From: Ectopseudomonas chengduensis
Lineage (GTDB): Bacteria; Pseudomonadota; Gammaproteobacteria; Pseudomonadales; Pseudomonadaceae
Length of the DNA: 64,000 nucleotides
Direction: 5' to 3'
Assembly (NCBI RefSeq): GCF_015712065.1
Contig: NZ_JACFYZ010000005.1
Span: forward strand, 124,001-188,000
Part shown: positions 35,372 to 45,017 of the stretch, in pieces
Layout of the letters: every line of letters begins with the position of its first letter
Position numbering within the stretch: the first letter of the stretch is position 1
Program-made: the position numbers and the translations under genes
The notes under the pieces: model-generated
What the model was told of the DNA's origin: nothing
The model's input: only the letters and a program-made list of their open reading frames with translations
Database searches by the model: none

Positions 35372-38300
35372 TCTGGCGATCCCCTTTCGGGTCATAGAAC
35401 ACGGAGCTGCAGATTTCGGCTTCGATCAGGCTGCCATCGGCCAGCGGCGCGAACACGCGCTCGCCCATGCGCTTGAGGCCGCCCTTGACCACCGCCATGG
35501 CGAAGCTGTAACCCATCGCCGCGCTCATGTAGCTGGAGGTGACGTGGCCGACCATCTGCATCGGGATGGACTGTTTCGGGTCGAACACCAGCTGTGCGCC
35601 TTCCGGCAGCACCTGGTTCGGGTCGACCGGTTTCAGCCCGACCAACTGCTTGCGGTCTTCGCGCAGGCAGTCGTCGCGGTTCATGCCACGCTTGCCGATC
35701 CAGGAGAACGGTTTGGTACGACCAACGCACCAGCCCATGTTCAGATCGTCCGGGGTCACCGAGGCGTCGGTGTCCTGACCGACGATGATGAAGCCCTTCT
35801 CGGCCCGCAGCACGTGCATGGTCTCGGTGCCGTAAGGGGTCAGGTCGAACTCCTTGCCGGCTTCGATGATCTGTTCCCACACGCCCAGGGCGTAGTCGGC
35901 CTGCACGTTCACTTCGTAGCTCAGCTCGCCGGTGAAGGAGATGCGGAACACCCGCGCCGGCACGCCGCCGACCAGGCCTTCCTTCCAGCTCATGAAGGGG
36001 AAGGCGTCCTTGTCCAGGTCGATGTCGGTGACCTTGGCCAGCAGCTTGCGGCTGTTGGGGCCGGACAGGGTCATGGTCGCCCAGTGGTCGGTGACCGAGG
36101 TGAAGTACACCTTCAGCTCCGGCCATTCGGTCTGGTGGTAGATCTCCAGCCACTCCATCACGCGGGCAGCGCCGCCGGTGGTGGTGGTCATGACGAAATG
36201 GTTGTCGGCCAGACAGGCGGTCACGCCGTCGTCGAAGACCATGCCGTCTTCCTTGCACATCAGGCCGTAGCGCGCCTTGCCCACGTCCAGCTTGGTCCAG
36301 GCGTTGGTGTAGACGCGGTTGAGGAACTCACGGGCATCCGGGCCCTGGATGTCGATCTTGCCCAGAGTGGAAGCATCGAGGATACCCACGCTGTTGCGCA
36401 CGGCCAGGCACTCACGAGCCACGGCGGCATGCAGGTCCTCGCCATTTTTCGGGAAGTACCAGGGGCGCTTCCACTGGCCGACGTCCTCGAACTCGGCGCC
36501 GTTCTTCAGGTGCCAGGCCTGCATCGCGGTGTAGCGCTTGGCATCGAACAGCTCACCACAGTGGCGACCGGCCACAGCGCCGAAGGTCACCGGGGTGTAG
36601 TTCGGACGGAACATGGTGGTGCCCATCTGCACGATGCTGATGCCCATCGAACGCGCGGCGATAGCCAGGCCGTTGATGTTGCCCAGCTTGCCCTGGTCGG
36701 TGCCGAAGCCCAGTGCGGTGTAACGTTTGACGTGCTCGACCGACTCGAAGCCTTCACGCGTCGCCAGCTCGATACCGGCAGCGGTGACGTCGTTCTGCAG
36801 GTCGACGAACTGCTTGGGCGCGCGCGCCGTGGACTTGTCGTGCGGCACCTGGAACAGCGCCAGAATCGGTTCTTCCTGGCGCGCCTCGGCCTGCGGCAGG
36901 CTGCCGCTGACAGCCTTGTAACCGGCCTCGGCAGCTGCCTTGGCGCCGGCCTCGAAACCGTTGGCAAGCACGTCGCCGAGGGCGAACACGCCATTCACTG
37001 CACCGGCGTCGATGCGCTGCTGGATGCCGTTGCCCGGCCCCGGCACGAAACCGAGGATGTCCTCGCGCCATTCGGGGCGACCACCCAGGTGCGACGCCAG
37101 ATGCACCACCGGGCTGTAGCCACCGGAGCTGACGATCAGGTCGCAGTCCAGCACTTCGCCAGGGCTGGTGACCTTGTGTGCCTTGGTATCGATGGCGCAG
37201 ATGCGCGCACCGGTCACGCGCTTGCTGCCACGTGCCTCGACCACTGCGCTGCCGGTGAGGATGCGCACACAACGCGCACGCGCTTCCTCGACCCAGCTGC
37301 CGCGCGGGTTGCTGCGGGCATCGGCGACAGCCACCACCTTGCGCCCGGCATCGAGCCAGTCGAGCACCACGCGGTAGGCGTAATCGTTGTTGGTCGACAG
37401 CACCAGTTCCTGCCCCGGTGCCACGCCATAACGGCGCACGTAGGTCGACACGGCGCCAGCCAGCATGTTGCCGGGCACATCGTTGTTGGCGTACACCAGC
37501 GGCCGCTCGTGGGCGCCACTGGCCAACACCACGCGCTTGGCACGCACGCGGTGCATGCGCTGACGGGCCTGGCCCATTGGAGCCACTTCACCGAGGTGAT
37601 CGGTGAGGCGCTGGTGGATGGTGAGAAAGTTGTGGTCGTGGTAGCCGTTGACCGTGGCGCGGGGCAGCAGGGTCACTTCCGCCATTGCCTGCAACTCGGC
37701 GATGGCCTGCGCCACCCATTCGGCAGCAGGCTTGCCATCGAGGGTTTCGCGGGTATCGAGCAAGCTGCCGCCAAACTCTTCCTGTTCATCGGCGAGGATC
37801 ACCCGCGCACCGCTACGCCCGGCCGCCAGCGCGGCAGCGAGACCGGCCGGACCAGCGCCGACGACCAGCACGTCGCAGTGCTGGTTGAGCTGGTCATAGA
37901 TATCCGGGTCGACCTCGGTGGGCGAACGACCTAAGCCTGCGGCCTTGCGGATGTACTTCTCGTAGGTCATCCACAGGTTCTGTGGATACATGAAGGTCTT
38001 GTAGTAGAAACCGGGCGGCATCATGCCGCCACCGACCTTGCCGAGGATGCCCATCAGGTCGGTGTTGACGCTCGGCCAGCCGTTGGTGCTGTTGGCCACC
38101 AGACCGCTGTACAACGCCTGCTGGGTGGCGCGCACGTTGGGGATCTGCGCCGCTTCGGTGGAACCGATCTGCAGCACGGCGTTGGGCTCTTCCGCGCCCG
38201 CAGCAACGATGCCGCGTGGGCGCGAGTACTTGAAGCTGCGGCCGACGATGTCGACGCCGTTGGCCAGCAGCGCGGCGGCCAGGCTGTCGCCGGCGTAACC

Positions 38301-38387
38301 CTGGTAGGTCTGGCCATTGAAGGTGAAGCTCAGCGCCTGGCTACGGTCGATGCGACCACCCTTGGCAAGACGATTGACCTGACTCAT
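35364..38387 (-). CDS. soxA: Sarcosine oxidase alpha subunit
   Basis: A 1007-residue subunit: an N-terminal 2Fe-2S-ferredoxin-like segment (about residues 10-100), a nucleotide-binding core with VVGAGPAGLAAALAAGRSGA near residue 165, and a C-terminal GcvT-like tetrahydrofolate-binding domain (about 600-1000, with DASTLGKIDIQGPDAREFLN and the terminal ...DPKGDRQNV). Length equals known SoxA. It overlaps soxD by 4 bases (ATGA) and soxG by 8, with AAGGAG before the ATG at 38387. It uses NAD and passes the methyl carbon to tetrahydrofolate. Confidence 0.95.
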   Translation of the reverse strand: MSQVNRLAKGGRIDRSQALSFTFNGQTYQGYAGDSLAAALLANGVDIVGRSFKYSRPRGIVAAGAEEPNAVLQIGSTEAAQIPNVRATQQALYSGLVANSTNGWPSVNTDLMGILGKVGGGMMPPGFYYKTFMYPQNLWMTYEKYIRKAAGLGRSPTEVDPDIYDQLNQHCDVLVVGAGPAGLAAALAAGRSGARVILADEQEEFGGSLLDTRETLDGKPAAEWVAQAIAELQAMAEVTLLPRATVNGYHDHNFLTIHQRLTDHLGEVAPMGQARQRMHRVRAKRVVLASGAHERPLVYANNDVPGNMLAGAVSTYVRRYGVAPGQELVLSTNNDYAYRVVLDWLDAGRKVVAVADARSNPRGSWVEEARARCVRILTGSAVVEARGSKRVTGARICAIDTKAHKVTSPGEVLDCDLIVSSGGYSPVVHLASHLGGRPEWREDILGFVPGPGNGIQQRIDAGAVNGVFALGDVLANGFEAGAKAAAEAGYKAVSGSLPQAEARQEEPILALFQVPHDKSTARAPKQFVDLQNDVTAAGIELATREGFESVEHVKRYTALGFGTDQGKLGNINGLAIAARSMGISIVQMGTTMFRPNYTPVTFGAVAGRHCGELFDAKRYTAMQAWHLKNGAEFEDVGQWKRPWYFPKNGEDLHAAVARECLAVRNSVGILDASTLGKIDIQGPDAREFLNRVYTNAWTKLDVGKARYGLMCKEDGMVFDDGVTACLADNHFVMTTTTGGAARVMEWLEIYHQTEWPELKVYFTSVTDHWATMTLSGPNSRKLLAKVTDIDLDKDAFPFMSWKEGLVGGVPARVFRISFTGELSYEVNVQADYALGVWEQIIEAGKEFDLTPYGTETMHVLRAEKGFIIVGQDTDASVTPDDLNMGWCVGRTKPFSWIGKRGMNRDDCLREDRKQLVGLKPVDPNQVLPEGAQLVFDPKQSIPMQMVGHVTSSYMSAAMGYSFAMAVVKGGLKRMGERVFAPLADGSLIEAEICSSVFYDPKGDRQNV

Positions 38388-38710
38388 GCCGTTACTCCTT
38401 CTGCCACGGCTTGCTTGTCGGTGGCCCCGGCTGCGGTGACCGAAGGCTTCTCGCCGACCTTGTAGGTCTCGAGGATCTCGTAGGTCACGGTGTGGCGGGT
38501 GGCGTTGAAATACTTGCGGCAACCGGCTGCGTGCACCCACAGCTCATGGTGGATACCACGCGGGTTGTCGCGGAAGAACATGTACTCGCCCCACTCTGCA
38601 TCGCTGCAGGCATCGGGATCGAGCGGGCGGGCGATGTGCGCCTGGCCCTTGGCGTGGAATTCCTCTTCGGAGCGCAGTTCGCCACAGTAGGGGCAGAAGA
38701 TGTGCAGCAT
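38384..38710 (-). CDS. soxD: Sarcosine oxidase delta subunit
   Basis: A 108-residue protein with the zinc-ribbon start LHIFCPYCGELRSEEEFH and WGEYMFFRDNPRG, RHTVTYEI typical of SoxD. The start ATG at 38710 is preceded by GGAGG; upstream frame codons run into a repeat. It overlaps soxA by 4 bases. SoxD binds zinc and stabilises the tetramer. Confidence 0.94.
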   Translation of the reverse strand: MLHIFCPYCGELRSEEEFHAKGQAHIARPLDPDACSDAEWGEYMFFRDNPRGIHHELWVHAAGCRKYFNATRHTVTYEILETYKVGEKPSVTAAGATDKQAVAEGVTA

Positions 38711-38733
38711 GGTGGAGCCTCCGCTTGCTTTAC

Positions 38734-38879
38734 TCCCCTCTCCCGCTTGCGGGAGAGGGGCTGGGGGAGAGGGCTGCTCTATGCACGCCATCCCCCGAGT
38801 CAGTTACTGGGAGCTGCAGTGCCGAAATCAGCACCCTCTCCCGCCCTTCGGGCACCCTCTCCCGCAAGCGGGAGAGGGT
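38734..38879. repeat. CTCTCCC hairpin repeats between soxB and soxD
   Basis: CCCCTCTCCCGCTTGCGGGAG with AGGGG and, 90 bp on, CCCTCTCCCGCAAGCGGGAG with AGGG are members of the family also seen at 34642. They fill most of the 194-base spacer inside the sox operon and may form mRNA hairpins between the two cistrons. Confidence 0.7.
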
Positions 38880-38904
38880 CATCAGCTTTGCGCTACGCGC
38901 GCTT

Positions 38905-40155
38905 TTAGTGAGCCACGGCAGCGGCGCCGTGCTCGTCGATCAGTGCGCCGGTGTGGAAACGGTCAATGGAGAACGGCTTGGCCAGCGGGTGCATCTCACC
39001 CTTGGCCAGGCTGGCGGCGAAGACGTGGCCCGAACCCGGCGTGGCCTTGAAGCCACCAGTGCCCCAACCGCAGTTGAAGAACAGGTTGTCCACCGGCGTC
39101 TTGGAGATGATCGGGCAGGCGTCCGGGCTGGTATCGACGATGCCGCCCCACTGGCGGTTCATGCGCACCCGCGAGAGCACCGGGAACATCTCGACGATGG
39201 CCTGCAGGGTGTGCTCGATGGTGCCGTAGGAGCCGCGCTGGCCGTAGCCGTTGTAGCCGTCGATGCCGGCACCGATGACCAGGTCGCCCTTGTCCGACTG
39301 GCTGATGTAGCCATGCACGGCGTTGGACATGATCACGCTGTCGATGATCGGTTTGATCGGCTCGGACACCAGCGCCTGCAACGGGTGCGATTCCAGCGGC
39401 AGACGGAAGCCGGCGAGCCCCGCCATGTGTCCGGAATTACCGGCAGTGACCACGCCGACGCGCTTGGCGCCGATGAACCCCTTGTTGGTCTCCACCCCGA
39501 TCACCGCACCGTTCTGCTTGCGGAAACCGATCACCTCGGTGTTCTGGATCAGGTCGACGCCCAGGGCATCGGCGGCACGTGCGTAGCCCCAGGCCACGGC
39601 GTCGTGACGGGCGACGCCACCGCGACGCTGTACGGTGGAACCCATCACCGGATAACGGGTGTTCTTGCTGCAGTCGAGGTAGGGAATCTCCGCCTCGACC
39701 TGCTTGGCATCGAGCAGTTCGCCATCCACGCCATTGAGGCGGTTGGCGCTGACGCGGCGCTCGGCGTCGCGCATGTCCTGCAAGGTGTGGCAGAGGTTGT
39801 AGACGCCACGCTGGGAGAACATGACGTTGTAGTTGATGTCCTGCGACAGCCCTTCCCACAACTTCATCGCGTGTTCGTAGAGCTGCGCGGACTCGTCCCA
39901 CAGGTAGTTGGAACGCACGATAGTGGTGTTGCGCGCGGTGTTGCCGCCGCCCAGCCAGCCCTTCTCCACCACCGCGACGTTCTTCACGCCGAACTCCTTG
40001 GCCAGGTAATAGGCCGTGGCCAGGCCGTGGCCGCCACCGCCGACGATGACCACGTCGTACACCGGCTTGGGCGTCGGGTTGCGCCACATGCGCTGCCAGT
40101 TCTCATGGTGGCTGAACGAGTGCTTGAACAGGCCGAAGCCGGAATAACGTTGCAT
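38905..40155 (-). CDS. soxB: Sarcosine oxidase beta subunit
   Basis: A 416-residue flavoprotein with FAD motif [20 protein letters not shown] near residue 35 and the segment [20 protein letters not shown] near 165-185, where a histidine carries the covalent FMN in characterised enzymes. It is the catalytic subunit that oxidises sarcosine. The ATG at 40155 follows AAGGAG. It is the first sox gene after glyA, with a palindromic repeat between them. Confidence 0.95.
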   Translation of the reverse strand: MQRYSGFGLFKHSFSHHENWQRMWRNPTPKPVYDVVIVGGGGHGLATAYYLAKEFGVKNVAVVEKGWLGGGNTARNTTIVRSNYLWDESAQLYEHAMKLWEGLSQDINYNVMFSQRGVYNLCHTLQDMRDAERRVSANRLNGVDGELLDAKQVEAEIPYLDCSKNTRYPVMGSTVQRRGGVARHDAVAWGYARAADALGVDLIQNTEVIGFRKQNGAVIGVETNKGFIGAKRVGVVTAGNSGHMAGLAGFRLPLESHPLQALVSEPIKPIIDSVIMSNAVHGYISQSDKGDLVIGAGIDGYNGYGQRGSYGTIEHTLQAIVEMFPVLSRVRMNRQWGGIVDTSPDACPIISKTPVDNLFFNCGWGTGGFKATPGSGHVFAASLAKGEMHPLAKPFSIDRFHTGALIDEHGAAAVAH

Positions 40156-40193
40156 GAAGATGCTCCTTGAATCTGTTCTCGAACGCCTAACCT

Positions 40194-40261
40194 GTAGGAG
40201 CCAGCTTGCTGGCGATCCCTTACAACGAGCTCGGCTGGATCGCCAGCAAGCTGGCTCCTAC
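40194..40261. repeat. GTAGGAGCCAGCTTGCTGGCGA palindrome
   Basis: A 68-bp inverted repeat, GTAGGAGCCAGCTTGCTGGC at one end and its complement GCCAGCAAGCTGGCTCCTAC at the other, lies between glyA and soxB. It is of the general GTAGGAGC family that is also seen at 52064 and 60094. Confidence 0.75.
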
Positions 40262-40277
40262 AACAGAGCAGCGGGCT

Positions 40278-41531
40278 TTAGCGGTATACGGGGTAGTCCG
40301 CGCACAGCCCTGCGACCAGCTTGGCCACCTGCGCCTCGACATCGGCATCGCCAAGGTGATCGAGGATGTCGCAGATCCAACCGGCCAGCGCCTGGCACTG
40401 GGCGACCTTGAAACCACGGGTGGTCACAGCCGGCGTGCCGATACGGATGCCAGAAGTCACGAACGGCGACTGCGGGTCGTTGGGTACGGCGTTCTTGTTC
40501 ACGGTGATGCCGGCACGACCCAGGGCAGCGTCGGCCTCCTTGCCGGTCAGACCCTGCTTGATCAGGCTGAGCAGGAACAGGTGGTTGTCGGTGCCGCCAG
40601 ACACCACTTCGTAACCGCGCTCGATGAACACCTTGGCCATGGCCTGAGCGTTGTCGATCACCTGCTGCTGGTAGGCCTTGAACTCCGGTTCCATGGCTTC
40701 CTTGAAGCACACCGCCTTGGCCGCAATCACGTGCATCAGCGGGCCACCCTGGGCGCCGGGGAAGACGGCGGAGTTGAGCTTCTTCTCGATCTCTTCGTTG
40801 GCCTTGGCCAGGATCAGGCCGCCGCGCGGACCGCGCAGGGTCTTGTGCGTGGTGGTGGTGACCACGTCGGCAAAGGGAATCGGGTTCGGGTACAGACCCG
40901 CGGCGACCAGGCCCGCGACGTGGGCCATGTCGACGAACAGCAGCGCGCCGACCTTGTCGGCGATGGCACGAAAGCGCGGGAAGTCGAGGGTCTTGGAGTA
41001 GGCGGAGAAGCCGGCGACGATGATCTTCGGCTTGTGCTCCACGGCCAGGCGCTCAACCTCGTCGTAGTCGATCAGCCCGGTAGCGGTGTCCAGGCCGTAC
41101 TGCACGGCGTTGTAGAGTTTGCCCGAGGACGACACCTTGGCGCCGTGGGTCAGATGGCCGCCGTGGGCCAGGCTCATGCCGAGGATGGTGTCGCCGGCAT
41201 TGAGCAGCGCCAGGTACACGGCGCTGTTGGCCGAAGAGCCGGAATGCGGCTGGACGTTGGCGTAGTCGGCGCCGAACAGCACCTTGGCGCGGTCGATGGC
41301 CAGCTGCTCGACCTTGTCGACGTACTCGCAGCCACCGTAATAACGCTTGCCCGGATAACCTTCGGCGTACTTGTTGGTCAGGCCGCTGCCCTGCGCTTCC
41401 ATCACCCGCTGGCTGCAGTAGTTCTCCGAGGCGATCAGCTCGATGTGCTCTTCCTGACGGCGTTCTTCCTGATTGATCGCCGCGAGCAACTCGTCGTCGT
41501 AACCCTGAATCTGATCCTGCTTGCTGAACAT
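40278..41531 (-). CDS. glyA: Serine hydroxymethyltransferase
   Basis: A 417-residue PLP enzyme with [11 protein letters not shown] near residue 33, [11 protein letters not shown] near 57 and the PLP-lysine motif [14 protein letters not shown] near residue 225. It interconverts glycine and serine, taking methylene-tetrahydrofolate from sarcosine oxidation. Being first in the sox cluster, it should be the glyA1-type copy used in betaine breakdown. The ATG at 41531 follows AGGAG; the longer upstream frame has no family similarity. A dyad and a repeat array lie upstream. Confidence 0.95.
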   Translation of the reverse strand: MFSKQDQIQGYDDELLAAINQEERRQEEHIELIASENYCSQRVMEAQGSGLTNKYAEGYPGKRYYGGCEYVDKVEQLAIDRAKVLFGADYANVQPHSGSSANSAVYLALLNAGDTILGMSLAHGGHLTHGAKVSSSGKLYNAVQYGLDTATGLIDYDEVERLAVEHKPKIIVAGFSAYSKTLDFPRFRAIADKVGALLFVDMAHVAGLVAAGLYPNPIPFADVVTTTTHKTLRGPRGGLILAKANEEIEKKLNSAVFPGAQGGPLMHVIAAKAVCFKEAMEPEFKAYQQQVIDNAQAMAKVFIERGYEVVSGGTDNHLFLLSLIKQGLTGKEADAALGRAGITVNKNAVPNDPQSPFVTSGIRIGTPAVTTRGFKVAQCQALAGWICDILDHLGDADVEAQVAKLVAGLCADYPVYR

Positions 41532-41655
41532 CTCGACTCTCCTGCAGCGCCTATGGGCGGCGGTCTTGGACGGGCGGGCCAGCAAGGCCCTGTGCAGCGA
41601 TGGTAGGGCCGCCCCTGCCCCCTCAAATGCCTGCCAACGCCGCGAGAGCATTCGT

Positions 41656-41677
41656 TTGCGACATGGCCTTGTCGCAA
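41656..41677. promoter_or_regulatory. Dyad symmetry upstream of glyA
   Basis: TTGCGAC-N8-GTCGCAA is a perfect 7-bp dyad about 125-147 bases before the glyA start codon. It may be an operator for one of the AraC-type regulators of betaine and sarcosine catabolism (GbdR, SouR), but I cannot match it to a known consensus. Confidence 0.4.
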
Positions 41678-41706
41678 TCAGGCGCGTCGCGGGTGCGCCG
41701 CTGGTT

Positions 41707-42156
41707 TGCACACAAATCACGGGGATCAAGCTGTGGATAAACCGTGCATAGCGCGCGTCGCCCCAACTGCTGCAAGGGTTTCCTGGCAGCGATCATTTCC
41801 TGATCGATATCAAGCAGTTAACAATGCAGACCATGCACAGAAGCGGTGGACTAGCCTGTGGAAAAGCTGTCAGCAGATGGCTGCCGCCCTCGCCAGCGCT
41901 GCCCATGAGGGCGCTGTTCGATATCCATACACGCACGCAGGCTCCCTGGCTTATCCACCAGCGACATGAACGAGAGTCAGGGATCGGTTGGGGATATGCA
42001 CAGAAGATGTGGATGAAACTGTGCATAGGCTGTTCGACGAGGGCGCGCGCCCAGAGCTGCCGCGGCCTGCCGGGATACGGCTAAAAATCGAACAGGATCA
42101 AAGAGATAGATCAGGCTTGTGCACAAATACTGTGGGCGGCGCTGTGCATGGCCTGT
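41707..42156. repeat. Diverged 37-bp repeat array with DnaA-box-like sequences
   Basis: The 694-base gap between glyA and the next gene holds no supported gene. It does contain repeated units that start TGCACA, pass TGTGGA and end near TGTGCAT or CTGT: 41834-41870, 41997-42033 and 42120-42156 align over 37 bases without gaps, and a longer related unit starts at 41707. TGTGGATAA at 41732 is a perfect inverse DnaA box; 41857, 41951 (opposite strand) and 42008 have one mismatch to TTATCCACA. Confidence 0.6.
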
Positions 42157-42225
42157 GGAAACCTGGCGCCAGGCCAGAGCCCATGGGGCTCCGGCGCCAG
42201 CGCCTGCTATTTGCTCAACGACGCC

Positions 42226-42525
42226 TTACGGCTTGAGCTTGCCAGCACAGCTGCTGGAGGCATTCACCAGACGCTGCTGCATGGCAGGGTCAGGTGGGGA
42301 CTGTCGGCTGATTTCCTGCAATTCAGCTTCACTGAATTCCTGGCTGACCTTGGTCGCAGCGCAGTCGCAATAAGCGCGCAATTGTGGCTCCTCGTAGCCT
42401 GCCGGTGCGCCAGCGATGCACTGCTGAACGAACTCGGTCTTGGCATTATCCGACCACTCGGCGGCGGAAACGGGCAGCGCCACGGCCAGCGGCAGGGCAA
42501 GGGCGAGCAGGTGACGATAAGTCAT
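42226..42525 (-). CDS. Small secreted cysteine-containing protein
   Basis: A 99-residue protein with a signal peptide (about residues 1-21, after VSA) and the sequence FVQQCIAG...YCDCAATKVSQEFSEAEL, then SSSCAG. The four cysteines are probably oxidised in the periplasm. I know similar small hypothetical proteins but no function. ATG 42525 follows AAGGAG. It is divergent from the threonine aldolase gene. Confidence 0.75.
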   Translation of the reverse strand: MTYRHLLALALPLAVALPVSAAEWSDNAKTEFVQQCIAGAPAGYEEPQLRAYCDCAATKVSQEFSEAELQEISRQSPPDPAMQQRLVNASSSCAGKLKP

Positions 42526-42763
42526 GGGAAACTCCTTCTCTTGATTGCGGAGAGCGGATCGACTGCCGCCCTCTGGTAAGTGTGAACCCCGCTGCAAGCC
42601 CCAAGTTCCATCTGCGAGCCGAACGGTTGGCCACGAACCGACCCGGCAGTACGCTTCAGCGCAACAACTCGTCGCCGCGACGGACGCCTGACCGCCAGTC
42701 GCAGGTTAAAGTGAGCGCTTTGTCGGCAGACCCGCCGGCAGGTTTTTCAGAAGGAACGCGCCA

Positions 42764-43804
42764 ATGCCCGACAATGCCCAGCAATTTGCCAGCGACAACT
42801 ACTCCGGCATCTGTCCCGAAGCCTGGGCCGCCATGGCCGAGGCCAACCAGGGCCACCAGCGCGCCTATGGCGATGACGAATGGACGGCTCGCGCCGCCGA
42901 CCACTTCCGCCGCCTGTTCGAAACCGATTGCGAGGTGTTCTTCGCCTTCAACGGCACCGCCGCCAACTCCCTGGCCCTGGCCTCGCTGTGCCAGAGCTAC
43001 CACAGCGTGATCTGCTCGGAGACCGCCCACGTCGAGACCGATGAGTGCGGCGCGCCGGAGTTCTTCTCCAACGGCTCCAAGCTGCTGCTGGCCAAGACCG
43101 AGAACGGCAAGCTGACCCCGCAAGCCATCCGCGAAATCGCCCTCAAGCGCCAGGACATCCACTACCCGAAACCGCGCGTGGTCACCCTCACCCAGGCCAC
43201 CGAAGTCGGTACCGTGTACCGTCCGGAAGAAGTCCGCGCCATCAGCCAGGTCTGCAAGGAGCTGAATCTCAACCTGCACATGGACGGCGCGCGCTTCTCC
43301 AACGCCTGCGCCTTTCTTGGCTGCAGCCCGGCGGAGCTGACCTGGAAGGCTGGCGTGGACGTGCTGTGCTTCGGCGGCACCAAGAACGGCATGGCGGTAG
43401 GTGAAGCCATCGTCTTCTTCAACAAGGATCTGGCCGAAGACTTCGACTATCGCTGCAAGCAGGCCGGCCAGCTGGCCTCGAAGATGCGCTACCTGTCCGC
43501 GCCCTGGGTCGGCATCCTGCAGGATGATGCCTGGCTCAAATATGCCAACCACGCCAACCGCTGCGCGCAGCTGCTGGCCATGCTGGTCGAGGACGTGCCC
43601 GGTGTCAGCCTGATGTTCCCGGTGGAGGCCAACGGCGTGTTCCTGCAACTGTCGGAGCCGGCCATCGCCGCCCTCACCGCGCGCGGCTGGCGCTTCTACA
43701 CCTTCATCGGCGCCGGCGGCGCGCGCTTCATGTGCAGCTGGGATACCGACGAAGCCCGCGTGCGCCAGCTGGCCGCCGATATCCGTGAAGTGATGAGCGC
43801 CTGA
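42764..43804 (+). CDS. ltaE: Low-specificity L-threonine aldolase
   Basis: A 346-residue fold-type I PLP enzyme: HMDGARFSNA near residue 170 and the PLP-lysine motif CFGGTKNGMAVGE near 205 are typical of threonine aldolases. It cleaves threonine and allo-threonine to glycine and acetaldehyde, so it feeds or drains glycine in the same pathway as the neighbouring glyA. The position matches that of ltaA in P. aeruginosa, beside gbcAB. The start at 42764 follows AGAAGGAACG. Confidence 0.9.
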   Translation: MPDNAQQFASDNYSGICPEAWAAMAEANQGHQRAYGDDEWTARAADHFRRLFETDCEVFFAFNGTAANSLALASLCQSYHSVICSETAHVETDECGAPEFFSNGSKLLLAKTENGKLTPQAIREIALKRQDIHYPKPRVVTLTQATEVGTVYRPEEVRAISQVCKELNLNLHMDGARFSNACAFLGCSPAELTWKAGVDVLCFGGTKNGMAVGEAIVFFNKDLAEDFDYRCKQAGQLASKMRYLSAPWVGILQDDAWLKYANHANRCAQLLAMLVEDVPGVSLMFPVEANGVFLQLSEPAIAALTARGWRFYTFIGAGGARFMCSWDTDEARVRQLAADIREVMSA

Positions 43805-43808
43805 AACA

Positions 43809-43836
43809 CCATAAGTCCCACGAGTGGGGCTTATGG
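43809..43836. terminator. Hairpin after ltaE
   Basis: CCATAAGTCCCA and TGGGGCTTATGG form a 12-base stem (one G-T pair) with a 4-base loop directly after the ltaE stop. A T-tract is missing, so termination strength is uncertain. Confidence 0.5.
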
Positions 43837-43840
43837 CTAA

Positions 43841-43898
43841 GTAGCCCGGATGCAATCCGGGGAGGTCAATCAATTACCCCGAATTTCATCCGGGCTAC
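43841..43898. repeat. REP-like palindromic doublet
   Basis: GTAGCCCGGATGCAATCCGG and the slightly altered inverse GAATTTCATCCGGGCTAC flank a short AT-richer centre. It is the fourth member of the family at 8289, 19436 and 28762 and lies between the convergent ltaE and gbcB genes. Confidence 0.75.
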
Positions 43899-43913
43899 AA
43901 ACCTTCATGGCGA

Positions 43914-45017
43914 TCAATAGTCGATCGCCACATCCCCTTTCGGCACGCTGCAACACGACAGGATGTAGCCCTCAGCCACATCCTCGTCGGTGATGCCGCC
44001 GTTGTGCTCCATCTCCACTTCGCCGGCTGTCTTCATCACCTTGCAGGTACCGCAGATGCCCATGCCACAGGCCTTGGGAATATGCAGGCCGAGTTTGGCG
44101 GCAGCGGCGTGCACGGTTTCGCCGGGCACCACACGAATGCTCTTGCCAGTGCTGGTGAACTCCACCTGGTGCAGGTCGGCCAGCGGCACATCCGGCGCAT
44201 CGGCCGCCTCGGCCGCCAGCTCCTTGACCTCGGCGCGAATCTCCGGCGGCGTCGGGCCGAAGGCCTCCTCGTGATAGCGATTCATGTCGTAGCCAGCCGC
44301 CTCGAGCAGGCGCTTGATGGCGCTCATGTAGGGCGTGGGGCCGCAGCAGAAGATCTCGCGATCAAGATAATCCGGAGCGATGAGCTCCAGCATCGGCTTG
44401 TTCAGGTAACCGCGATAACCCGCCCAGGCTTCACCCAGACCGTGCTTCTCGCAGATAACGTGCAGGCTGAAGTTGTTGATGCGCGCCGCCATGTGCTCCA
44501 GCTCGCGCTGGTAGATGATGTCCTTCGGCGAACGAGCGCTGTGCACGAAGACCATGTCGACATTGGCGTTGGTGTCGTAGAACCAGCGCGCCATCGACAT
44601 CACCGGCGTGATGCCGACACCACCGGAAAGAAACAGCGCCTTGTCGGTGGGAAAATCGATGGCATTGAACAGGCCCACCGGCCCATGCACTGGCACCTCG
44701 TCGCCTTCCTTGAGGTTGTCGTGCAGCCAGTTCGAGACCTTGCCGCCCGGCACCCGCTTGATGGTGATGGAGAAGCTGTAAGGCACCGAAGGCGAACTGG
44801 AGATGGTGTAGGAACGCATGATCGGCTGGCCGTCGATCTCCAGCTCCAGGGTGACGAACTGTCCGGGCTTGAAGAAGAACAGCACGGGCTGATCAGCCAT
44901 GAAGCAGAAGGTGCGCACATCCCAGGTTTCCTGGATCACCTTGACGCAACGCACCAGATGGCGACCGTTGGTCCAGGTCTGCGTCGTAACCGGATTGAGG
45001 AAGGCGTTGGTGGTCAT
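43914..45017 (-). CDS. gbcB: Glycine betaine demethylase, reductase subunit GbcB
   Basis: A 367-residue ferredoxin-reductase-like protein: FAD motif RSYTISSSP near residue 70, NAD-binding LSGGVGITPVMSM near 130, and a C-terminal plant-type 2Fe-2S domain with CGMGICGTCK near 315 and SCC near 350. It passes electrons from NAD(P)H to the Rieske oxygenase GbcA. The two genes diverge from a 313-base control region. GGAGAG precedes the ATG. Confidence 0.92.
   Translation of the reverse strand: MTTNAFLNPVTTQTWTNGRHLVRCVKVIQETWDVRTFCFMADQPVLFFFKPGQFVTLELEIDGQPIMRSYTISSSPSVPYSFSITIKRVPGGKVSNWLHDNLKEGDEVPVHGPVGLFNAIDFPTDKALFLSGGVGITPVMSMARWFYDTNANVDMVFVHSARSPKDIIYQRELEHMAARINNFSLHVICEKHGLGEAWAGYRGYLNKPMLELIAPDYLDREIFCCGPTPYMSAIKRLLEAAGYDMNRYHEEAFGPTPPEIRAEVKELAAEAADAPDVPLADLHQVEFTSTGKSIRVVPGETVHAAAAKLGLHIPKACGMGICGTCKVMKTAGEVEMEHNGGITDEDVAEGYILSCCSVPKGDVAIDY

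Noticed and set aside
35358..37934. An 858-codon open frame antisense to soxA
   Set aside because: His- and Val-rich shadow of a strongly coding gene; no ribosome site and no domain.
34642..38879. CRISPR array from the repeated CTCTCCC hairpins
   Set aside because: The units are palindromic, irregularly spaced and without unique spacers of constant length; no cas genes are present.
41707..42156. A replication origin from the DnaA-box-like sites
   Set aside because: No AT-rich unwinding region, no dnaA, rpmH or gidA neighbourhood; the sites are only noted as a repeat array.
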